Origin: Gemmatimonadaceae bacterium | GTDB taxonomy: Bacteria; Gemmatimonadota; Gemmatimonadetes; Gemmatimonadales; Gemmatimonadaceae | Assembly: GCA_020846935.1 (NCBI GenBank) | Contig: JADLCY010000013.1 | Coordinates: forward strand, 124,001 to 188,000 | Length of the DNA: 64,000 nucleotides | Direction of reading: 5' to 3' | Part shown: positions 43,253 through 54,575 of the stretch, one piece after another | Layout: the number at the start of each line of letters is the position of its first letter | Numbering within the stretch: position 1 is the first letter of the stretch | Program-made: the position numbers and the translations under genes | Notes under the pieces: generated by a model | What the model saw: only the letters and a program-made list of their open reading frames with translations | What the model was told of the DNA's origin: nothing | The model's database searches: none

Positions 43253-46200
43253 CTAGGGGTCCACGCGCAAGGCAACGCGCGCCTGGAGTCCATCGAGCTC
43301 CACGGCCTGCGCTGCATGGTCGTCAGGTGCGTCCGGCCCGCCCACATCCACGTGGCGAGCCAGCACTTCTCCAGCCATCCAATCTATATACTCCCGGACC
43401 GACTGTTCGATTTCCGCGTCTCCCCGGACCCGGAGCCGGATCCGGTCCGAGACGGCCAGGCCGGCGTCCTTGCGCATCCGCTGGATCCGGCTGACCAGTT
43501 CACGCGCGAGGCCTTCCCGACGCAGTTCGGGCGTGATGGTCGGGTCGATGGCGACGAACCGACCACCTGCCTCCTTCACCACCAGGTCGCCCACCGCTCG
43601 CCGGACGATCGACAGGTCGTCGCTGGCCACCGGGTGCGACTCGCCGCCAACCAGGATCACGACGGGTTCGCCGCCCTCGAATCGGCGCAGGTCTGCGGAA
43701 CTCAGTCCCTGCACCGCCTTCGCGGCCAGGGGCGTCGCCTTGCCGAAGCGGCTGCCTAACGACTTGAAGTTCGGCCGGGCCTCGAGCGTCACCAGATCGT
43801 CCGCCGAGGACAGCAGGCTCACCGCCTTGATGTTGAGCTCCAGCGCCAGGACCGGCAGGAGCACCTGCACGCCATCGACGCGGCCGGCCGGTACGACGCA
43901 CTGTGCCCGCGACAGCGGACGCCGGACGTTGATCGATGCCTCTTCCCGCGCCGCGCGCCCGAGACGCGACAACTCGCGGATGTCTTCCATGGCCTCCTCG
44001 AGGGCCGGCTCCGAGTACCCGCGCGGGCGCACGAAGGACTCCAGGTGCACCGTCGACCCGGTCAGCTCGCGATGGATCCAGTCCGAGATGTACGGCGCGA
44101 TCGGCGCCACCAGCCGACACACCGTCACCAGCACTTCGTGGAGCGTCGCGAAGGCCGCCGCGTTGTCGGGCGAGGTCACGTCGTAGAAGCGCGACCGCGT
44201 CTGTCGCACGTACCAGTTCGAGACGTCGTCGACCAGGAAACTCATGATCAGCCGCGAGGCTGCGGTGGCGTCGTATCCCGTCAGCGCCGCGTCCACGGCC
44301 GCCTCAACCGAGGTGAGCCGCGACAGAATCCATCGGTCCATCGTCGGACGCTCGGCGGCCGGCGCCACCGGTTGCTCCGGGCGCCATCCGTCATTCGCGT
44401 ACTGGGCGAAGATGCCCGAGTACACGTTGCGCAGCGTCATCAGAAACCCGGCCGCCGTGTCACGGATGACGCTCTCGTCGAAGCGTTTGGGCGCGCCGAG
44501 CTGCGACGACGCGACCAGGAAAAGTCGCACCGCATCGGCGCCGTGCCGGGCCACGACCTCGAACGGATTCACCACGTTGCCGAGGCGCTTGGACATCTTC
44601 ACGCCGTTGGCATCGAGCACGAGGTCGTTCACCACAACGGTGCGATACGGCGCCGTTTCGAACGTGTGACCTCCCACGCCGTTGTTCGGCAGTGCGTCGC
44701 CGAGTCCCGCCGCGATGGCCAGCAGGGAGTAGAACCATCCGCGCGTCTGGTCGAGCCCTTCGGCGATGAAATCGGCCGGATACTCGCGCTCGACGCGCTC
44801 GCGGTTCTCGAACGGGTAGTGCCATTGTGCAAACGGCATCGCGCCGGAGTCGAACCAGGCATCGATGACTTCCGGCACACGGCGCATTGTGCCGCCGCAT
44901 GCACACGACCAATGCCAGTCGTCGATGAACGGCTTGTGCGGATCGAAGTCGGCCGGCAACGGTCGTTCAGCCCGGCGCGAGAGCTCGGCAAACGAGCCCA
45001 CGACCTCGAGATGCCCCGCGTCGCGGTCACAGACCCAGACGGGCAACGGCGTGCCCCAGTAGCGGTCACGCGAGATCGCCCAGTCGATGTTGTTCTGCAG
45101 CCAGACCCCAAACCGGCCGCTGCCAACTTCCTCCGGATGCCAGTCGACGTTGGCGTTGCGCGCCAGCATGTCCTCCCGGTACCCGGTCGTGCGCACGAAC
45201 CACGACTCGCGGGCGTAGTACAGCAGCGGCGTGCTGCATCGCCAGCAGTGCGGGTACGGGTGTCGCATCGTCCCGGCCTTCCAGAGCACGTCCCGCCGCT
45301 CGAGTTCCTCGACCAGTACGCGATCGGCATCCTTGACCCACAGACCACCAACCAGCGGAACCGAGGTCTCGAAGCGCCCGCGCAGGTCCACCGGATTGAG
45401 CATTGCCAGCCCGTGCGTTCGGCCGATGGCGTAGTCGTCCTGGCCAAAGGCCGGCGCCATGTGGACGATTCCGCTGCCGTCGCCCTCGGACACGAAGTCC
45501 GCACCGACGATCAGTTCGTGCTCCCGGTCTCCCTCGGGGTAAGCAACGAGATCCAGTGGACGTCGATAGCGTCGCCCAACCAGCTCGCTGCCGGCAAGGT
45601 GTCGCACGACGTCCCACCGATCCGCATAGTCGGCGCCGAGCACCGCGGCCGCGCGCGACGTCGCGAGGACGATGGTCCAATCGCCGACATTCCGCTTCTT
45701 CAGCTCGACGTAGCCAATGTCGGGATGGACCGCGAGCGCCACGTTCGAGACGAGGGTCCAGGGCGTCGTCGTCCACACGATGAGCCGTCGCCGCACGCCC
45801 GCCGCGCTCGCAGCCGGATCGACGAGATCCAGCGCCACGAACACCGAGGGATCTTCGACGTCCTGATAGCCCTGGGCGACCTCATGCGACGACAGCGACG
45901 TGCCGCAGCGCGCGCAGTACGGCAGAATCTTGTGCCCCTTATAGAGGTACCCACGCTCGTGCAGCGTCTTGAGCGCCCACCACTCGCTCTCGATGTATGC
46001 GTTGTGGTACGTGACGTACGGGTGCTCGTAGTCGAGCCAGTGCGCGATACGCTCGCAGAGCTGCTCCCACTCGGCGCGGTACTTCCAGACGCTTTCGCGG
46101 CACTTGCGATTGAATGCCTCGATGCCAAGGGCCTCGATGTCCGGCTTGCCCTTGATGCCTAACGCCTTCTCGACTTCGATCTCCACCGGGAGCCCGTGCG

Positions 46201-46471
46201 TGTCCCACCCGGCCTTGCGTGGCACGTGGTGCCCATGCATGGCCCGATGCCGGCAATAGAGGTCCTTGACGGTGCGCGCGAACACGTGGTGAATGCCCGG
46301 GCGTCCGTTGGCCGTCGGCGGCCCGTCGAAGAACACGTAGGGCGTGCCGTCCTTCCGGAGTTCGACTGAGCGCTCGAACAGGCGCTCCACTCGCCACGCG
46401 GCCAGGATCTCCTGCTCGAGGTCATCCGCCGAGCGGTCGGCCGGCAGCAGCCGGTAGGGGCGCGCGCTCAC
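43253..46471 (-). CDS. ileS: Isoleucyl-tRNA synthetase (long, type 2 form)
   Basis: IleRS charges tRNA-Ile. The 1072-residue class I enzyme has the HIGH-equivalent PGIHHVF at 58-64, a CP1 editing domain with GWDTHGLPVE shortly after, and KMSKR at 625-629. Length and signature (PPTANGRPGIHH) fit the eukaryote-like type 2 IleRS. Type 2 enzymes are often insensitive to mupirocin; that is family knowledge, not seen here. The start is GTG 46471, overlapping the punA stop as GTGA. The end lies two bases before the DksA-like start. Confidence 0.96.
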   Translation of the reverse strand: MSARPYRLLPADRSADDLEQEILAAWRVERLFERSVELRKDGTPYVFFDGPPTANGRPGIHHVFARTVKDLYCRHRAMHGHHVPRKAGWDTHGLPVEIEVEKALGIKGKPDIEALGIEAFNRKCRESVWKYRAEWEQLCERIAHWLDYEHPYVTYHNAYIESEWWALKTLHERGYLYKGHKILPYCARCGTSLSSHEVAQGYQDVEDPSVFVALDLVDPAASAAGVRRRLIVWTTTPWTLVSNVALAVHPDIGYVELKKRNVGDWTIVLATSRAAAVLGADYADRWDVVRHLAGSELVGRRYRRPLDLVAYPEGDREHELIVGADFVSEGDGSGIVHMAPAFGQDDYAIGRTHGLAMLNPVDLRGRFETSVPLVGGLWVKDADRVLVEELERRDVLWKAGTMRHPYPHCWRCSTPLLYYARESWFVRTTGYREDMLARNANVDWHPEEVGSGRFGVWLQNNIDWAISRDRYWGTPLPVWVCDRDAGHLEVVGSFAELSRRAERPLPADFDPHKPFIDDWHWSCACGGTMRRVPEVIDAWFDSGAMPFAQWHYPFENRERVEREYPADFIAEGLDQTRGWFYSLLAIAAGLGDALPNNGVGGHTFETAPYRTVVVNDLVLDANGVKMSKRLGNVVNPFEVVARHGADAVRLFLVASSQLGAPKRFDESVIRDTAAGFLMTLRNVYSGIFAQYANDGWRPEQPVAPAAERPTMDRWILSRLTSVEAAVDAALTGYDATAASRLIMSFLVDDVSNWYVRQTRSRFYDVTSPDNAAAFATLHEVLVTVCRLVAPIAPYISDWIHRELTGSTVHLESFVRPRGYSEPALEEAMEDIRELSRLGRAAREEASINVRRPLSRAQCVVPAGRVDGVQVLLPVLALELNIKAVSLLSSADDLVTLEARPNFKSLGSRFGKATPLAAKAVQGLSSADLRRFEGGEPVVILVGGESHPVASDDLSIVRRAVGDLVVKEAGGRFVAIDPTITPELRREGLARELVSRIQRMRKDAGLAVSDRIRLRVRGDAEIEQSVREYIDWMAGEVLARHVDVGGPDAPDDHAAQAVELDGLQARVALRVDP

Positions 46472-47301
46472 AGGCGCCCCACCACGCCTGCCACCAGAGT
46501 CGTCAGGCCCGGCTCGGCCTTTGCCGCGATCGCGATGATGCGATCGAGACTCGCGGGCTCCAGGGCATCGGGCAGGCACATGTCGGTGATGATCGAAAGC
46601 CCCAGCACGCGCATGCCGCCATGCACCGCCACGATGACTTCCGGCACCGTGGACATGCCCACCACATCGGCGCCAATCGAGCGAAGGAACCGGTACTCCG
46701 CCTTCGTTTCCAGCGCGGGCCCCGTCACCGCCACGTAGACGCCCTCGCGCAGCGTGAGCCCCAGACGACCGGCTTCGTCACGCGCGAGCGCGCGAAGGTC
46801 CGCCGCATACGGCTCCGACATGTCCGGGAATCGTGGCCCCAGGCGGTCGTCGTTGCGACCGATGAGCGGGCTGTCGCCCAGCAGGTTGATGTGGTCGGCG
46901 ATCAGCATGAGGTCACCGGCGTTCCAGAGCGGATGCATGCCTCCGCACGCGTTCGAAACGACGAGCGTACGTGCGCCAAGCGCGCGCAGCACCCGCACGG
47001 GGAACGTGACCTGCTGCAACGAATACCCCTCGTACCGGTGGAATCGGCCCTGCATCGCGATCACAACCTTGCCGGACAGCGTGCCGCAGATCAGCCGGCC
47101 GGCGTGCGATTCCACCGTGGAGAGCGGAAAGCCCGGAATGTCCCCGTAGTCGATGGTGACGTCGGCCGCGATACGCGCGGCCAGCCCACCAAGTCCGGTG
47201 CCAAGAATGATGGCCGCCTCCGGCGGGCGCCCGAACCGGGCGCGCACCACGGCGGCCGCCCGTTCGATCGTCTCGAACGTGTGTAGCGAGGTGTCGGGCA
47301 T
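46468..47301 (-). CDS. punA: Purine nucleoside phosphorylase (trimeric type)
   Basis: This enzyme splits inosine and guanosine with phosphate to the base and ribose-1-phosphate in purine salvage. The 277-residue protein has the PNP/MTAP family 2 features: LGTGLGG at 34-40, the phosphate-binding MQGRFHRYEGY, SNACGG, ALETKAEYRFL and the base-site region GMSTVPEV near 215. It sits between divIVA and ileS, where the B. subtilis gene block has nothing, and is fused to ileS by a 4-base overlap. Confidence 0.94.
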   Translation of the reverse strand: MPDTSLHTFETIERAAAVVRARFGRPPEAAIILGTGLGGLAARIAADVTIDYGDIPGFPLSTVESHAGRLICGTLSGKVVIAMQGRFHRYEGYSLQQVTFPVRVLRALGARTLVVSNACGGMHPLWNAGDLMLIADHINLLGDSPLIGRNDDRLGPRFPDMSEPYAADLRALARDEAGRLGLTLREGVYVAVTGPALETKAEYRFLRSIGADVVGMSTVPEVIVAVHGGMRVLGLSIITDMCLPDALEPASLDRIIAIAAKAEPGLTTLVAGVVGRL

Positions 47302-47352
47302 GAGCGGCGAAAGTGTCCAGTCCTGGTCGAGCGATGGTATCCGGTCGCGTGA

Positions 47353-47907
47353 TCAGTCCTTCACGACGGAGTCCAGCCAGAGCGGCGTCGCGGCGGGAAT
47401 GGTGGCCGGTTCGGCCACGGCTGGCGCGCGCACCGCCGGGCCCGGGCTCGCTTCCGCGGCCTCGATCTCCGCCAGCTGACGCTCCACGAGGCTCCGCAAC
47501 TGCAGCAGGTAGGCACGCCTCTGCTTCACCAACCCATCGAGATCGGCCTCGATCCGGCGCGACTCGTTATGCGCGGCAGCCACGATCCGATCGCCTTCAG
47601 CCTTCGCCTCGCGCAGGATCAGTTGTGCCTCGCGCTCGGCCTGTTCCTTGACCTCCGCGCGCAGCTGTTGCGCGGAGATCAGCGCTTCGTTGATGGCCTT
47701 GTCTCGTTCCCGAAACGCGCGCAACTGCTCGTGAAAGCCCTGCGCCTTGGCCTCGAGCCCCTGCGCGTTGCGCAGCAGGCGTTCGACCTCGTTGGCGACC
47801 TGCTCACGGAACTGGTCGACCCGGGCCCGATCGTAGCCGCGCAGCGCGTTGCCGAAGTCAAAGCGGCGAATGTCGAGCGGGGTGAGGTGAAAGGCATCGT
47901 CGGCCAT
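47353..47907 (-). CDS. divIVA: DivIVA-domain protein
   Basis: DivIVA-family proteins are coiled-coil proteins that sense negative membrane curvature at poles and septa. The 184-residue protein begins with the typical membrane-binding module (FHLTPLDIRRFDFGNALRGYDRARVDQF, about 6-33), then long coiled coils (about 40-150), and a Pro/Ala-rich tail ending in PLWLDSVVKD. It directly follows yggS. With MglA in the neighbouring cluster, a role in pole marking is conceivable but not shown. Confidence 0.92.
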   Translation of the reverse strand: MADDAFHLTPLDIRRFDFGNALRGYDRARVDQFREQVANEVERLLRNAQGLEAKAQGFHEQLRAFRERDKAINEALISAQQLRAEVKEQAEREAQLILREAKAEGDRIVAAAHNESRRIEADLDGLVKQRRAYLLQLRSLVERQLAEIEAAEASPGPAVRAPAVAEPATIPAATPLWLDSVVKD

Positions 47908-48590
47908 TACGCTCGCGCTCCAAAGAGAATCGAACCCAAACGGATCATCGTGGCTCCCTCCTCGACCGCCACCTCGAAGTCACTCGACATGCCCATCGAC
48001 AGCTCTCGCGCACTCGCGTGCCCTGCGACCTGCAGTCGACCCAGGGCGGCGCGCGCACCACCAAACGTCTGTCGCAGCACGCCTTCGGACGCATCGAGCG
48101 GCGCCATGGTCATCACCCCCCGCACGACCACCCCACGCAACGTCCTCAGCACGTCAGCATTCGCCTCCAGTTCCGCCGCCGCAAAGCCACCTTTGCTCTG
48201 CTCGCCAGAGACATTCACCTGCACCAACACGTCCAGTGGCCTGCCGCGCGCCACCCCTTCCGCCGAGAGCGCCTCGGCGAGCCGCAGACTGTCCACCGAG
48301 TGCACGAGAGCGAATCGGCCGGCGTGCCGCGCCTTGTTGCGCTGCAGGTGTCCGATCAGGTGCCATTCGACCGGAACGTCGACCTGGTCCATCTTCTCGA
48401 GCGCTTCCTGCACGCGATTTTCACCCACCCGCTGCACCCCCGCGTCCCAGGCAGCCAACACGGCGTCCGGACCGTAGGTCTTGGTCACTGCGACAAGTTC
48501 CACGGCCTGATCATGGCCCCCACGGGCCACTGCGGCCGCTACGCGCCCACGGATTTCCTGCACGCGTGCAGCAAGGCCCGAAAACGGCAT
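47907..48590 (-). CDS. yggS: YggS-family pyridoxal phosphate homeostasis protein
   Basis: This fold type III PLP-binding protein controls vitamin B6 and amino acid homeostasis. From ATG 48590 the product has 227 residues, with the PLP lysine Lys37 in AVTKTYG, IGHLQRNKAR, LVQVNVSGEQSKGGF and the C-terminal SMGMSSDFEVAVEEGATMIRLGS. It is the counterpart of B. subtilis ylmE. A TTG at 48608, overlapping the upstream stop, would add six residues. The divIVA start follows without a gap. Confidence 0.95.
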   Translation of the reverse strand: MPFSGLAARVQEIRGRVAAAVARGGHDQAVELVAVTKTYGPDAVLAAWDAGVQRVGENRVQEALEKMDQVDVPVEWHLIGHLQRNKARHAGRFALVHSVDSLRLAEALSAEGVARGRPLDVLVQVNVSGEQSKGGFAAAELEANADVLRTLRGVVVRGVMTMAPLDASEGVLRQTFGGARAALGRLQVAGHASARELSMGMSSDFEVAVEEGATMIRLGSILFGARA

Positions 48591-48604
48591 AACGCAAGAA
48601 GCTA

Positions 48605-50563
48605 TCAATAGTTACACGTCGTTTCAAGCAGGCCACCGCCTCCTCGTTGGCCGGGCGCCTGCGCGACGGCGACCTCGGGACATTGCAGGAGTCGCATCAC
48701 GTAGCGCCCGGTGCCGTCACGTAGAGCTCGCGTGTCGCTCGAGACGCCCAGCGAGCGAAGCGCACTCGCACTGCGCACCGCGGCCGATCGATCCACGGAT
48801 TGATCCTGGGCCGCAGGCTCGCGCACGTACACCAGCCCCAGGAAACGCCAACCCGATCCCATCGAGAGCCGTTCCGATCGCGAGACCCCGACCGCCACGG
48901 CCAGCGGTCGACCTTCGCGCGCCGCGGCGGCAGCCATCTGCTGCAGCGTGACGGTTGTCCCGCGCCAGCGGCCGGCTGACGCCGAGTCGAGCAGTCGGGC
49001 GCGACGCGCGAGCTCGGCGCGATACCAATCAGCGGGCAAGAGCGGAACCGTAACCGGAGTGATGTCAGGGCGCACGCCGCGCACGTGCTGCGCCCACCAG
49101 GCGGCATACGAGTCGTTGTCGCCGGCAAGAATCAGCACCGCGTTCGGCGGTGCGGCGCGCAGGGACTCGATGCCCAGCGCGGCCGCCAACTGCGCGTCGG
49201 GGTGTCGACGTCGATTCGTGGACGCCCAGTTCAGCAGCAGGGGAAGCACCGCCGTGGCCGACACGAACGCGGCGATCCAGCGCCTGGACGCATCGCGGGC
49301 GAACGCCGCGATGCCGGTTCCGGCCCAGAGTCCCCAACAAGCAAAAGCAAGCGCGAAGAAGTAGTCACGTTCGCGCGCCTCACGAGGCGCACCGTCCGGC
49401 AGCACGCCCCACCCGTACGAAGGTCCGGCGCGCAGGTTGAGCATGCCGACGACGCCGATCGACGCAGCAACGCAGAGCAGGCCCAACGCACGAAAGCCGC
49501 GTGCGTCCCGGGCACGGTGCGCCACGGCCCCGCGAATGCCGAGCCCAGCGAAGGCGATCGTGACCGGCGTACGAAGCAAGGACGGCCCCGGCGCATCGTC
49601 GACACCAAGCGCAAACTGCCAGTCCGCGTACTGAATCAGGTTTCCCAGCTGGAGCCACAGCGGCGCGCGGCGCGGCCAGAACGGCGGCACGTCGTATTGC
49701 GTGCGGCCGATCACATCGAGCAGCGACTGCCATGTGACGGGATTGCCCTGGTTCACCGCCGGGTCGTGTGCGGCGCGCACGAGCATGACGAGGACGAACG
49801 TGGCCCCAAGCACGGAAAGCATCACGGCCAGTATCCCGTCGAGGCGACGGCTGTCCTGGCCTCCGGCGGCGAGCGCGATGGACACCAGCGCAAACGCACC
49901 CCCGACCGCGATCACCAGCGGCGACGTGACGCCGATGCCAACGGCGACGAGCCACGCCGCGAGCGGCGCGAGCGAAGCGCGCAACGAAAGGGAGCCACCC
50001 GAGTCGGTCGCCGCCAACAGCACCGCCGCCGGCCCAGCAACGAGCGCGCTGATATGCAGCGGCACCGCAAGGCCAAAGCAGAACGCCAACAGAGCCCGAT
50101 GGCGAGAGGACCAGGAGCGACCTGCCTGGTCCCCGACCCACACCATCACGGCCCCCAGGCAGAGCGCCCAGGCGTACACCTCGGTCTCGGTGGCGCTCTG
50201 CCACACGGCGCTCACCAGGCCGGCGACCAGGCCTGCGCTGACGGTTGGCCCGACTCCGGCACGTGCCACGAAGACCTGCACGAGGAGCGCTATGCCCAAC
50301 GCGCTGGCCACGGCGGAACCCGCGTTGACCGCGACCGTGAAGTCGAGGGGAGCGAGGGCGAGTGACCACGCCCGAGCCAGGTAGATGAACAGGGGCGTGC
50401 CCGGCGGGTGCGGGATACCCAGCGTGCGTACCGCGGCGAGAAACTCGCCGCTGTCCCACAGCGTGACGGAAGGCGCGAGGGTCGCCAGGTAGACGCCGAG
50501 AAGCATCACGCCAACCGTGGCGGCCGGGTGCCGCCGCACCGTCGCGCTGACTCTGGGGAGCAT
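48605..50563 (-). CDS. DUF2723 polytopic membrane protein
   Basis: The 652-residue product from ATG 50563 has about ten membrane helices. The N-terminal periplasmic loop has the family signature LWDSGEFLAA...LGIPHPPGTPLF (about 36-60), which resembles the active-site loop of GT-C/O-mannosyltransferase-like enzymes. A soluble periplasmic region with GDNDSYAAWWAQ begins near residue 470. Such proteins are suspected lipid-linked glycosyltransferases, but no substrate is known to me. Upstream TTG/GTG codons at 50584 and 50581 lie in the hairpin after ftsH and are unlikely starts. Confidence 0.88.
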   Translation of the reverse strand: MLPRVSATVRRHPAATVGVMLLGVYLATLAPSVTLWDSGEFLAAVRTLGIPHPPGTPLFIYLARAWSLALAPLDFTVAVNAGSAVASALGIALLVQVFVARAGVGPTVSAGLVAGLVSAVWQSATETEVYAWALCLGAVMVWVGDQAGRSWSSRHRALLAFCFGLAVPLHISALVAGPAAVLLAATDSGGSLSLRASLAPLAAWLVAVGIGVTSPLVIAVGGAFALVSIALAAGGQDSRRLDGILAVMLSVLGATFVLVMLVRAAHDPAVNQGNPVTWQSLLDVIGRTQYDVPPFWPRRAPLWLQLGNLIQYADWQFALGVDDAPGPSLLRTPVTIAFAGLGIRGAVAHRARDARGFRALGLLCVAASIGVVGMLNLRAGPSYGWGVLPDGAPREARERDYFFALAFACWGLWAGTGIAAFARDASRRWIAAFVSATAVLPLLLNWASTNRRRHPDAQLAAALGIESLRAAPPNAVLILAGDNDSYAAWWAQHVRGVRPDITPVTVPLLPADWYRAELARRARLLDSASAGRWRGTTVTLQQMAAAAAREGRPLAVAVGVSRSERLSMGSGWRFLGLVYVREPAAQDQSVDRSAAVRSASALRSLGVSSDTRALRDGTGRYVMRLLQCPEVAVAQAPGQRGGGGLLETTCNY

Positions 50564-50584
50564 CGCGCGCAAAGCTAACACCAA

Positions 50585-50618
50585 ACCGCCCCGGCAACCG
50601 TGGGGTCACCGGGGCGGT
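50585..50618 (-). terminator. Hairpin downstream of ftsH
   Basis: Perfect 10-bp arms ACCGCCCCGG (50585-50594) and CCGGGGCGGT (50609-50618) enclose a 14-base loop that can pair further (ACC/GGT). On the minus strand it begins 22 bases after the ftsH stop and is followed by TTGG rather than a U-run. It probably ends the tilS-hpt-ftsH transcript, at least partly. A CCTAACG motif copy (50624-50630) lies between stop and stem. Confidence 0.65.
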
Positions 50619-50639
50619 AGAATCGTTAGGTCGCCTGCG

Positions 50640-52616
<1,977 letters not shown>

Positions 52617-52632
52617 GTGACGCGTGTGAGTC

Positions 52633-53184
52633 CTACTGCAGGCTGGCTACGTACGGCAGATGCCGAAAGTTTTCCGCGTGGTCCAGTCCATACCCCACAA
52701 GGAACTCGTTGGGTGCATCGAATCCAACGAACTTCGTCGGGTGCGGCAGGAACGTGGCCACGTGCTTGTCGAGCAGCGCACAGACTTCGATGGACCGGGG
52801 CTGGCGCGCGCGGAGCACATCGATCACCCGGCCGAGCGTGCGCCCGGAATCCACGATGTCCTCCACCAACAATATGTGCTTCCCCTCCAGGCGTGTTTCC
52901 GGATCGTACACCAGCCGCACGTTGCCACTGGAGACGACGTCGCTGCCGTACGACGACACGACGAGAAAATCCACCTGTAAGGGCCGCATGATGCTGCGGA
53001 CCAGGTCGCTGACGAAGATGAAACTCCCCTTCAGCAACCCAAGGACGAGGAGATCCCCGTCCGGATACGAGTCGGTGATCGCCTGTCCGAGTTCCCGGAC
53101 CCGGGCCTCGATCTGCTCGGCGGTGATCGCGATACGCTTCACCTGACGGCCAAGGAGGCGCGGGTCAGCTACTGGGGCGCTCAC
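52633..53184 (-). CDS. hpt: Hypoxanthine phosphoribosyltransferase
   Basis: This enzyme converts hypoxanthine (and guanine) with PRPP to the nucleotide. The PRPP-binding loop is ILLVEDIVDSGRT and the flexible loop YGSDVVSSG; the C-terminal FVGFDAPNEFLVGYGLDHAE is typical for HPRT. From GTG 53184 it has 183 residues, overlapping tilS by 20 bases. A GTG at 53142 (VKRIAIT) also fits family alignments and avoids the overlap; neither has a clear ribosome-binding site. The order tilS-hpt-ftsH is conserved with Bacillus. Confidence 0.94.
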   Translation of the reverse strand: MSAPVADPRLLGRQVKRIAITAEQIEARVRELGQAITDSYPDGDLLVLGLLKGSFIFVSDLVRSIMRPLQVDFLVVSSYGSDVVSSGNVRLVYDPETRLEGKHILLVEDIVDSGRTLGRVIDVLRARQPRSIEVCALLDKHVATFLPHPTKFVGFDAPNEFLVGYGLDHAENFRHLPYVASLQ

Positions 53185-54484
53185 ACACCAATCGGCGGAT
53201 CGGTCTGCCGGACCGGACGGGTTCCGCAAAATCGCGGCGCACTCCTGGAATCCAGATAATCTCGCCGTCTGCTACGACGACGGGCCACCCCCTCCGCGCG
53301 GGACCGGGGATGCCGACGTCCGAAAGGAAACGCGCGACGCGGCGCGTGAGGCGGCCCGGCCCTCCGTGCAACCGATCTCCCGGCGTCCACTCGCGAACTT
53401 CGAGGCGCGCCGCAGCCGGGACCCAGGTCTCCCACGCCTGCGGCACGACGGGGCCTGATGGCGCGAACTGCGGAGCGCCCAGCGTGAACCGCCACGGCCC
53501 GAACGTCGAGTCGCCATCACGAAGGGTCACGGCTGCGCTCGCGTGCCGCACGAGCGGCTGGAGCACCACACCTTCACGCACACGCATGGCCTCGATCCCA
53601 CCAGACAACTGGAGGCGATACCCGGTGGGCGCCCGCTGGTCCAGCGCCGAAAGTCGCACGAGGCCGCGGCGATCGAGCACGATGCCGTTTCGCTGCAGGA
53701 TCGACTGCCACGCCAGCGCGCGAGCCTCGCGATCGAGCGCCGAGAGCAGCGAGGCGTCGATCGTGAGGGTCTGGCCAGTGCGTGAGACCTCCCATCGTGT
53801 CGCGATCCCATCGACGGTCGCACGCACGGCGGCAGCCTTGCGGCCAAGCGCCATCAGCTCGGCGGGAAGCTGGGGCCTCACGGCCACGAGTGCCGGGAGC
53901 AGGTCGAGTCGCACGCGATTCCGAAAGAAACGACGATCGGCGTTGGAGGGGTCCTCCACCCACGCAAGCTCCCGGTCGCTCGCCAACTCGGCGAGGTCGC
54001 TCCGCCGAGTCTCGAGAAAGGGGCGCGCGACGCCGGGCGTGTTGGCCAGGAGGCCCGCGAGTCCGCGGGCGCCGGTTCCTCGAAGGATGCGCATGACCAC
54101 CGTCTCGAGCTGATCATCAGCGGAATGCGCGGTCACAACCACGGCATCGTGCGCCGCCGCCCGCTCGCGCAGGAACCTCCACCGCGCCTCGCGCCACGCG
54201 GCCTCGGTGGATGCAACGGACCCGGCGCGCCCCGAGTGCACGGCGAGTCCCGCGGCGCGCGCGCGCTCGACGACGAACTGCGCCGCTTCGGTGGCACGAG
54301 GACCCGAACCGTGATCGAATGTGGCAACGCATACGTCTCTGCGCCCGGTGAGACGCTCCGCCACCAACGCCAGCAGGCACATGGAATCCAGACCTCCGGA
54401 GACGGCGAGAAGGAGGCGGTCATGACTCGCAAGGAGCCGATCGATGGCGCCTGCGGGGCCGGTGGCCTGGGGTGGCGTGCGCAC
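53165..54484 (-). CDS. tilS: tRNA(Ile)-lysidine synthetase TilS
   Basis: TilS attaches lysine to C34 of the AUA-reading tRNA-Ile, changing its decoding. The 439-residue protein has the PP-loop SGGLDS at 29-34, the HSADDQLETVVMR motif near 119-131, the RNRVRLDLLP segment, and a C-terminal TilS domain with a tRNA-binding fold (about 330-430). The start is GTG 54484. The gene is divergent from the small membrane protein gene at 54576; the 91-base gap between them must hold promoters for both, but I see no convincing boxes. Confidence 0.94.
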   Translation of the reverse strand: MRTPPQATGPAGAIDRLLASHDRLLLAVSGGLDSMCLLALVAERLTGRRDVCVATFDHGSGPRATEAAQFVVERARAAGLAVHSGRAGSVASTEAAWREARWRFLRERAAAHDAVVVTAHSADDQLETVVMRILRGTGARGLAGLLANTPGVARPFLETRRSDLAELASDRELAWVEDPSNADRRFFRNRVRLDLLPALVAVRPQLPAELMALGRKAAAVRATVDGIATRWEVSRTGQTLTIDASLLSALDREARALAWQSILQRNGIVLDRRGLVRLSALDQRAPTGYRLQLSGGIEAMRVREGVVLQPLVRHASAAVTLRDGDSTFGPWRFTLGAPQFAPSGPVVPQAWETWVPAAARLEVREWTPGDRLHGGPGRLTRRVARFLSDVGIPGPARRGWPVVVADGEIIWIPGVRRDFAEPVRSGRPIRRLVCERPSS

Positions 54485-54575
54485 CCTCGCAATCTATCGA
54501 CCGCGCTCGCGGCTACCGGGCGGCGCAGCGCGGGTCTATCTTGCCCGCAGGAACTTCCCCTCACCGAGGCCACAC

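Noticed and set aside
44045-46162. 705-codon open frame on the + strand
   Set aside because: It is antisense to ileS, whose motifs are intact. The translation is low-complexity, basic and without family features.
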